A stretch of DNA of 64,000 nt from Lophium mytilinum. Lineage: Eukaryota; Ascomycota; Dothideomycetes; Mytilinidiales; Mytilinidiaceae. The translations under genes and the position numbers were made by a program. The notes beneath the pieces are model-generated. The model ran no database searches, was not told the DNA's origin, and worked only from the letters and a program-made list of their open reading frames with translations. Below are positions 55,656 to 64,000 of the stretch, one piece after another. The stretch covers positions 2,634,215 to 2,698,214 of the forward strand of contig MU004181.1 of NCBI GenBank assembly GCA_010093605.1, in the 5' to 3' direction. The first letter of the stretch is position 1; each line of letters opens with the position of its first letter.

Positions 55656-57765
55656 TGTGGTCGAAAGCGTCCCCTAGGGAGCGCCGAACGAGCGTAAACT
55701 ACCAGGAAGACTATGGTGGTGACGACAGTGGTGATGGTGAGGTCGAGGGTAGCGGTTGGCAAGGGGCAGAGGCCAAACAACACGCTGTGGAATGCAAGAA
55801 AAACACGCGGGTGTGTCTGGGGCGTAGAGGTCAAAACAGAATCAGCGAGTGTTGTCAAAATGGTGAATCGGGGCCAAAAACGAGGGTAGGGAGCCCGAAA
55901 ATGGTGTTGAGGAAGAGGGGAGTGTGTGTGGACAGCAACAGTGAATCCGGTGCAGCTTGGTGGTGAGGTCTTGCAGCCGGCTAGGTTGCCCCGTGCATCG
56001 CCTCTAGCTCCCCTTTTCATGCATGGGCCTCGTATTAGACGTGTATTTTATTATTCTATTTTTGATGCGTGACGCTCCCGATCAGATGCTTGCCACCGAT
56101 CCGTGATGCAGGCCTGATACGCCGCGCAGGAAAAGTGGCATACAGAGAGGTTCTCTGGTACGCCTGTTTGGCAGTGCTTCAACGCCTTTTTCAATATCCC
56201 AAGCTCGGATCTGTGAAAATGAATTCCAAGGTTGAAGCACCCCAAGCAACGGCAGAAAAGTGTACAGAGAGGATGTTTTGAAGGTGCCACTTTTACCTGC
56301 CCAGGTGCCTATCATGTCCAGTTAGTGCTGATTCATCCCGTAAGGCGAGCTCCAGCTTAAGGCCTTCGATGGCTAGTCTCGAGCCTCCTCGAAGGCAGAA
56401 CACGAAGCATCGGCCAACTCGAGACTCGAAATCAATGGACAGGGCGAGGCCGGCGGCATGGGCGACGGACGCGTGGTCGATTCTGGGGAAGATCGCTGCA
56501 AAGCCTAGCGTAATACAGCGTAGGTAATGGTTCATGCACCACAGCTAGATTGCATCAACGACTCTACAATGAAGCCAGGCTGCTGGCTCGCTGTGCTGCA
56601 ACGTGGGAGAGACAAGGTCAGCGTGAGCATCACTGAGTTCCAGCCTAGCAACCACCGCAGCAGCTGGAAGGGAGTGGAGGGCGTCATCAAGTCTCATCCT
56701 TCGGATCTCCGAGCAGTCTGGAGTTCAGGGGCGCCGGCTGCCGGCGGCGGCGGGAGCAACATCGTAAACACGACAACCCGTTTATTTGCCACCGACCCAG
56801 TGCTAAACGCAGTCTTCCGACTCGGACACGAGATGCGGCTGCTCATCGTGGAGACAAGCATCCAAACATTACTAGTACCGTGGGTAGGTAGTAGATCTAA
56901 GGGTCCACGACACCCACAGTCGACTGTCCAAGCCCCTCCGGCACTACAGCCGTGACATTCACCAGGTGCTTGTCAGCCAGCGATTCACTAGGCCTGCGCA
57001 AACGGTATGTGGGTACAGCGCTGGAAGCCAAAAATAGAGTGCCGGCCTCCCTGCTCCCGTAAAATCGCTGTCAATCAGCAGCGTCCTAACGCCACGCCGA
57101 GCGTAGAGTAAGTGGCACTCTTGTTTGAACCAGTCGCATCAGGTGTGTCTGTACATACACATGTATGCCACTGCTTGGTGTACTTCAGTGCATTCGAGCG
57201 TGAAGTAAGCCCTTCACAGTGGGTTATATAAAATCTTGCCGCAGCACCACAAGCAATGGCAGGCAGGTGTATGTACACATGGGACAGCGACAGCTAGGAC
57301 ACCGTGTTTGGATGAGTGTGGCGATTACCTAGGAGTAAATTCCTCAGCAAAAGCTTTGGAGGAAAAGTGGCACCTGCACCACCGCCCGCTTCTCCTGGAC
57401 TTGTCCGTGTTGGGTCGTAAATTACAGCAGGGGAATGGATGCAACTCTCGCTCACCCGCCATCAACAACATCCTGCACACACCATTACGTCTCCCTCAAC
57501 CTCATCCCCTCTGTGTCTTCAGTTCACCATCGCTTTGCACACTTGTCTTCGTCCTCTCGTTTTTCTTAAGCTGCTCTAATTTCACTGCCTTGGCCTCGTT
57601 GCCAGGTCACCGACGCCCGTTGCCCGACCAAAACACCACGCTCGTTCTCCCACCCCCTTCATTGAGCACACATCTGGGAATTGCCCCGACCTCACCACCA
57701 CCCCCAATCGCGAACAACGCCTTTTTCGAAGCTGAGCGGGCCTCGTGCCTCTGTAGCTCGCAAAC
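55656..57765. promoter_or_regulatory. shared divergent promoter of the two chitin synthase genes
   Basis: 2110 bp between the head-to-head starts. The core AGTGGCA recurs four times, three in the fuller form AAAAGTGGCA: 56131-56140, 56283-56295 (reverse strand, TAAAAGTGGCACC), 57111-57118 and 57363-57374. An imperfect inverted repeat of about 33 bp lies at 57142-57176 and 57247-57278, around a TATATAAAA-like box near 57223-57231. CT-rich tracts near 57480-57600 precede the csmB start. No convincing gene is seen inside; open frames here are short. The elements are seen; their use is inferred. Confidence 0.5.
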
Positions 57766-60700
57766 ATGAGCTTCGTCAACAACCGCATGTCGACCTTCTC
57801 GAACTTGTCCCAAGGTCCACGTCCTTCCAACGCGACCTCGACGCAGGTCTCCACTACAACACTTCTCAACGCGCTCCATACAAATTATGCATCCGGCGAG
57901 CCCTACTACCTGGAGGCTAGCACGAGCCTAGTCGTGAACACATGGGTCAATGCCAGCAATGTAGGGTCAGATGGCCGCATTGGCGGCACAGTCGACATGG
58001 AACTAGGCCGAAAAGCCTGGGAGCATGCCAGACGTAGAGCAGAGGACGGATGCATTGTGCTAGGGTGAGTTCATCTCTGCTGCTCTGTTAAATCTGTCTC
58101 AACTAACTCCTCACAGCTCCCTCCACGAGGCTACACCCTCTGCCTTCGCCCCTTTCATATCTGCGCTTCCACTATCTATCCCCGCAAGCTTCTACACCTC
58201 CCTTGACATTCTCAAGGCCTTTACGCACTGCGTCACACCGCAGAATCCCTCGTACCCACGCCATACAGCCCTGGGTGCCACCTTCACCATTTCTTCTATG
58301 GGAACTGTCACTGGCACGTTAGCCGGAGCAACCATCCAACTATCCACCGCCGGAATTGACACCTCCCAAGGTCTACTCAACATTCCTTCCCAGCCAGGTT
58401 TTCGTGCTTTCGATGTCTTCTACTACCTCAAGTCCAGCTCCGCCACAAGGGAGGAGAGGGAGTGGTTGGATCTCAAGCCGTACTCCCAGTATACCCTTCT
58501 CAACAGGTCGGGAACCTATACTCCGCCCTCCTATCTCCCAACTGCAGACGACGCCGCGGCTGCCGAGGACTTTAGGGATAACTTGAAGGCCATCGGCATC
58601 GTGGGCTCAGAGCTTTCAAATTTGATCTCTCTGCTCGCAGGGCTGCTCAAACTTGGTAATGCTCTCGGAATACTTGTTGATGAGGAGGTGCTACAAGACG
58701 TTTGCGAGGATGCTGGAGCTCTTATGGACATCAACCCCGAGTTTCTCATGAAAAAGCTGTCTTCTCAAGACCGTGAGATGGCTCTTTCTGGCATCTACGA
58801 AGCTGCAGTAGACTGGGTTCTTTCCCGCGCTAACGCCACTATCCGGAAAGACATCCTCGAAGCACGAGTCGCTTACACATCGGGTAGTGATTCTGGCGAG
58901 CATGGGATGATGACTCCGCCTTCTGAGGAAGACGGGGATATCGTCAACATAACCGTTGTCGAAATCCCCAGCAAGAACTTAGGAAAAGCTATTGCTCTCA
59001 AGACCGTTTTTGATGACTCTGAAGGCATCAACGCCGAGATGAAGGAAGATGGGGTGACCGTTGTACCTGCTGGGTCTTCCGTCATCGAGGCGATGAAAGA
59101 GGCCGTGAAGGCCTGTGAACCCGAACTTGGGATTATGTCTAGTCCTGCTGGGCGCCAGCGAGAGCATGAACGCGAGCGACGTGAGGTCACCCTCGAGAAA
59201 ATTGCTTACGACATCCCAGAGGACGACAACTTCATGAAATCCATCATCATGCCCGTGCGAGGTGAGGGCGTTCAGCTCGGCAAGTTCAACCGCTTTGAAC
59301 TACAATCAACAATCGCTAGCAGCCGGGTTTGGTATCAATTAGCACTCCATCCTACTGATGACTCCCCTGCCTCACTCTCGACTTCCGCTTCTGGGTCCTG
59401 GTCTGCTGCTGTTGTTTCTCGTCAGCTGCGAGACTGGAGGCTTCCAGAATGGGCTAATCGCCGCAATCGTCATCTTGACTTTACTGCCGACTTCGATGTG
59501 GAGGAGTTCCATATCCGATATAAGGACCTAGGATGCTTCGACGGCAAAGACGGGATTCGAAACTGGATTCTGGAACGCGGATGGAGCAACGGTGAAGTTG
59601 TTATAGGCGACAGCCGCATCTGGATTAGAGAGGCTGCCTGGTGGGAAGCCGAGACACAATTCGATCTGAAAATTCAAGAACTCGCATCATCGAACGGCAT
59701 GCTCGGAAATATGGTTGGTGCTGGAGGTCTTGAAAGCGGCTACTCACAACAGAGCCCTGGCGTGGGTAGCGGCTTTTTTGGCCCAGAATTTGCGGAAGGC
59801 ACTCCCCAAGGCAGCCGGGACAACCTCTTACAACGTCAACAGAGCACAGCCACTTTCGGAGCTCGTAGTGCCCTGGGTGCCCGTTCTGTCGCGCCGACTG
59901 CAGCGCCGACTTACCAGAGCGCCCGGCCTGGGGATTACGGCTTGGGCGGAAAGGGCGATGAACGAAAAGGTATCTCCTACGGTGACGATGAGCTTGGCGA
60001 AGGCAAGACCATTCAAGAGTACAAGATTACCCCCGGTAGGCGAATCTGGGTCTTCTACGTGTGGTTTATGACTTGGTGGATTCCGTCTCCCCTCTTACGC
60101 TTCGTTGGTCGCATGAAGAGACCGGATGTTCGTATGGCGTGGCGGGAAAAGATCGTCTTGATCATGATCATCTTCATGATGAACGCCACTATCATCTTTT
60201 ACATTGTTGCATTCGGTAAACTCCTTTGCCCCAAATTCGACAAAGCCTGGAACAATAAGGAAGTTTCCTATCATTCGGGCGACAACGATTTTTTTGTTAG
60301 CCATCATGGTTACGTCTACGACCTTACAAAGTTCTGGAAACGACAGCACAGTGACACCAGTATCGAGACCACCACGGACCAAATGCAACCGTTCGGTGGC
60401 ACAAACGTTGACGAATACATTGTGCCCCTACTTTACACGGCCTGTCCTAATCTTGTCAAGAACAAACTCTTGGTTCTGTACCCAAATACTACCATCACCA
60501 ACTCGAATGCCCAACATATCTCCGGCTCGCTATCACCAGACAGGACAAGCGCACTGTACAAAGATACTTGGTACCCTAACGTCTTCCTCCCCAAAATGAA
60601 AGAATTTAGGAAGGGCGATCTGGTCTGGGACTCCAACAAGATCAAGAATGAAGGGCAGAACGACAACCATATGTGGTTCACAATGGGTGACAAGGTCTAC

Positions 60701-63197
60701 GACTTGACGGACTACTTCCACACTCTCGATTTAATGGACAATCTCGACTCGTACCGGTTCCTAGATCACAAATTAGAGTCGATTGTTACGGACTATGCGG
60801 GTACCGACATTACAAGCCAGTTCCAGAACCAGCTCAACGAAACCGCTCAGTTGGCCAACCAGCAATGTCTCGACAACTACTTCTATGTCGGCAAAACTGA
60901 CTTCCGGAAGTCCGCCAGGTGCCAAGTCAATAACTGGATTCTTCTCTCGTTCACTATCGTTATCGGCATTGTCATTGTTGTCAAGTTCTTGTCTGCTCTC
61001 CAGCTCGGATCACGAAAACGTCCAACCACTCAAGACAAATTCGTCATCTGTCAAGTACCTGCATACACAGAAGGCGAGGATCATCTAAGAAAGGGCCTAG
61101 ACTCTTTGACTGCGCTTAACTACGATAACAAACGAAAGCTCATCTGCGTTGTCTGTGATGGTATGATTGTCGGTGGTGGGAACGACAGACCGACACCGAA
61201 GATTGTCCTTGATATTCTTGGTGTTGACCCCAAGGTTGATCCTCCTGCTTTGCCATTCCACTCGGTCGGTTTTGGCAGCGAGCAACTCAACTATGGAAAG
61301 GTTTATTCTGGTCTCTACGAATTCGAAGGCAATGTCGTTCCGTATATTGTCGTGGTCAAAGTAGGCAAGGAATCCGAACAACGCAAAGCAAAGCCTGGAA
61401 ATCGTGGCAAACGAGACTCTCAAATTTTGCTCATGAGCTTCCTCAACCGCGTCCATCACCGGGCTCCAATGAGTCCGTTGGAACTGGAGATGTTTCACCA
61501 GATCAACAACATCATTGGTGTAGATCCAGAGCTTTACGAGTACCTGCTGATGGTCGACGCCGATACTATGGTAAAAGAAGACGCGCTGAATCGCCTTGTC
61601 GCGAGTTGCTCAAATGACTCGAAGATTGCCGGTATCTGTGGTGAGACCAGTCTCGAGAATGAGGAAGGAAGTTGGTGGACTATGATTCAAGTTTACGAAT
61701 ACTACATCTCCCATCATTTGGCCAAGGCCTTTGAGAGCTTGTTTGGCAGCGTTACCTGTTTGCCTGGATGGTAGGTCTTCCTTAGTTCCTTGTGGATGCA
61801 GCGCTAACGATATTAGTTTCTGCATGTATCGTCTTCGTACCGCAGACAAGGGCAAGCCACTCATCATTTCTGACGCCGTTATCCGCGAGTACGCCGACTG
61901 CCAGGTGGACACATTACACAAGAAGAATCTGCTCTCTCTTGGTGAAGATCGTTACTTGACTACATTGATGACAAAACATTTCCCGTCGATGTCGTATAAG
62001 TTCGTTCCAGATGCGTACGCGCTAACCGCCGCCCCTGAGACATGGAGCATTCTTCTCTCCCAAAGACGTCGCTGGATCAATTCCACCATCCACAACTTGG
62101 CTGAACTGGTTTTCATCAAGGACATGTGTGGATTCTGCTGCTTCAGTATGCGATTCGTCGTTTTCATCGACCTTTTCGGAACAATCATTCTCCCTTCTAC
62201 CTGCGTTTACCTAGGTTATCTCATTTACCTAGTCGCATCTCACTCTGGACAATTCCCCACGATCTCGATTATCTTACTCGCGGCTGTCTACGGATTACAA
62301 GCCATCATCTTTCTCATCAAGCGACAGTGGCAGCACATTGGCTGGATGATCATCTATATCATGGCGTACCCGATCTACTCTTTCGTCCTACCAATCTACT
62401 CATTCTGGAAACAAGATGACTTCTCGTGGGGAAACACCCGTGTCGTTCTTGAAGAGAAAGGCGACAAGCAGGTAGTCGCTGAAGAAGAAGAAGGTTACGA
62501 CTCCAGAAGTGTTCCTTTACAGTCATGGGATGACTATGCAGCTCAGCATTCTCTTCCTGGTCGCCGTGGAGTTGTTGCTGCGCATTCCGAGAAGGGCATG
62601 CATAGCACATACGACGATGACGGTTACGAAATGAACGACATGCAGTCCGTCTACTCGTCCGTCAAGCCCCAGTCAACCATCATGTCCAACATGCATCATA
62701 TATCGCACATGCCACCACAGTCTCCAGGTCCATATGCCGGCATGCAGCAACGGGCATCTCACTACTCCAACTTCTCTCGGTACACAGACAACCCACAACC
62801 ACAACAACACGGAGCCGACGGGCGTCTGATGTCCATGGGTGGCATGAGCGACCACTACCAGGCCTCGCCGTACGGCCAGCGACCAAGTATGGGCTTCCAG
62901 AGCTCAGACAATCTCATGGCCATGCAATCCACGCCGCCAATCGGACGTTCTCGCAGCCCACTTGGATTTGGTGGCTCTCGACCTGGTAGCACTGTCAATT
63001 TCCAGAACATGATGAATGGACCCTCCGACGGCCAAATCGTGGAAGCCATCCAAGCGTGTCTGATGGAGGTCGACATGGACAATGTCACCAAGAAGCAGCT
63101 AAAGGCGCTCACCGAGCAGCGCTTGCAGACTCAATTGAGCGGAGAGAGGCGGACGTTCTTGGATCAGGCGATTGATCACGAGCTTGCGAACATGTAA
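57766..63197 (+). CDS. csmB: chitin synthase with reduced myosin-like domain (CsmB type, class VI/VII)
   Basis: Three exons: 57766-58064, 58117-61770 and 61817-63197 (introns 52 and 46 bp), 1777 residues. The N-terminal ~650 residues resemble the motor region of its neighbour but lack a P-loop: at the matching place after the first splice the chain reads [11 protein letters not shown]. Membrane helices follow from [19 protein letters not shown] (about 742), the b5-like segment [12 protein letters not shown], and the GT2 core [35 protein letters not shown] (restored by the second splice), [12 protein letters not shown] and [13 protein letters not shown] (about 1400). A Gln/Met/Ser-rich linker and a DEK-like end ([16 protein letters not shown]) close it. 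Lack of a P-loop is typical of CsmB. Confidence 0.96.
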
Positions 63198-63738
63198 GGC
63201 GTCAAGTCTCAGGTCATTGAGGATTGCGTGAGGTCAACTCAGGTAAATAGGCATTGCATCTATGGTGTTTCTTGTATTTTTCCTCTTTTTCTTAGGAGTT
63301 TCAGCGGATCTGAGGGTTGCAAGGTGAAATGGTTTCTACATCTGGCGCTCGAACCTGGTCTTCAAAATGGAGTCTCTCTCTACAGCTGCATATTGGTTCG
63401 TGGTAATAATAGGAAGGAGGCTCAAGGAGGATCTAGCTTAAATATGAGGATCTTTGAAACTTTAAGGCTGTTATTAAGCTTGGTGATTTGCTTCTCTTGT
63501 TTTTACATGTTTGCTTATGCATATTGCCTGGAGAATAGGATGTTTCTTTCGTGACTCACCGTCCATGCCACCCATGTTATTTTACACCGTTCGCACGTGG
63601 TGTACTCGGAGTACCTGCTCCAATACAAATGAGGGTCCGATCGTAAGACTTCAAGATCAAGCAGCTATCGAGCTTTCCTTCGCAGTTATTCCCGCTCCTC
63701 TATGAATTTTCTGAATACATACGCTCTCTCAACACAAT
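63198..63738. other. intergenic
   Basis: About 0.54 kb between csmB and the next gene, both on the plus strand. T-rich 3' flank followed by the presumed promoter of the next gene; nothing distinct. Confidence 0.5.
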
Positions 63739-64000
63739 ATGGCTGATCAAACCCCGTCATCCTCCGTCGCCATCACAACCAGCGGCAAAGGTTGCTATTG
63801 CCCCAGCCCACACCCCTCTATGCAACTGACCACCCCATTCAGACTACCTCTCCCAAAGCGCCACTGTCCTCGCCGACGCCTTCGCCAACGACCCTGCGAT
63901 CACGTATCTACTCAACGTCCTGCCACCTTCCAAACAAGATCCCTATCGCCACACCCTTTTCAATGCCTTCTATACGGGCGCTGCTCTAAACGGAGCTTCC
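63739..64000 (+). CDS. probable GNAT-type acetyltransferase, 5' part (runs off window)
   Basis: ATG at 63739, exon 63739-63790, a 52-bp intron (GTTGCT, CTGAC branch, TTCAG) and an exon open from 63843 to the window end. The spliced start reads MADQTPSSSVAITTSGKDYL and continues to SATVLADAFANDPAITYLLN. A helix of the form ADAFxxDPxxxYL is common at the start of fungal GNAT N-acetyltransferases, which bind acetyl-CoA further downstream; that part is outside the window, so the family call is tentative. Without the splice the frame stops early, which supports the intron. Confidence 0.6.
   Translation, partial: MADQTPSSSVAITTSGKGCYCPSPHPSMQLTTPFRLPLPKRHCPRRRLRQRPCDHVSTQRPATFQTRSLSPHPFQCLLYGRCSKRSF

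Overview
The window looks like nuclear DNA of a filamentous ascomycete (Pezizomycotina; a Dothideomycete such as a Pleosporales species is my best guess, not proven). Reasons: short GT-AG introns of about 46-80 bp with CTAAC/CTGAC-like branch sites; HET-domain genes; a head-to-head pair of myosin-like chitin synthases; a LysM secreted protein; and a sharply bounded AT island whose repeats differ by C-to-T/G-to-A transitions, the signature of repeat-induced point mutation (RIP). Protein-coding genes are single and dispersed, on both strands.

Layout. 1-1650: 3' end of C1-tetrahydrofolate synthase. 3756-4583: two weakly supported reading frames that may be one gene. 5891-7554: MFS sugar transporter (3 exons). 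8269-9201: secreted GH128-type glucanase. 10379-11650: decayed HET gene. 11787-21816: a RIP-mutated AT island. It is a foldback element with 754-bp inverted arms whose left arm is split by an 8.3-kb Ty3/Gypsy retroelement fossil with 221-bp LTRs and a CTATA target duplication. 21991-24840: zinc-finger/HET fusion gene, 174 bp from the island. 24986-27747: SulP anion transporter with STAS domain (4 exons). 28231-29504: saccharopine dehydrogenase LYS1. 29846-31437: mitochondrial PP2C phosphatase. 31913-33807: ferric-reductase-like NADPH oxidoreductase. 36225-38312: coiled-coil protein ending in five 36-residue repeats. 39102-39596: small Ser/Pro-rich protein. 42327-43810: ammonium transporter. 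43942-45808: tRNA pseudouridine synthase DEG1/PUS3. 46653-47312: two-LysM secreted protein. 47481-48317: PIG-H/GPI15. 48583-49314: RS-rich protein ending in a HUB1 domain. 49969-55655 and 57766-63197: divergent myosin-type chitin synthases (csmA-like and csmB-like). 63739-64000: start of a probable GNAT acetyltransferase.

How the genes relate. The chitin synthase pair, the GH128 glucanase, the LysM protein and the GPI-anchor enzyme all touch the cell wall or surface, but apart from the chitin synthase pair there is no sign of coordinated clustering. Nutrient genes carry plausible control sites: three HGATAR sites before the ammonium transporter and a GCN4/CPC1-type site before LYS1. Two HET genes flank the transposon island, one dead and one intact. 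Exon structures were deduced by eye from splice signals and frame continuity and have no transcript support. I found no convincing tRNA, rRNA or CRISPR.
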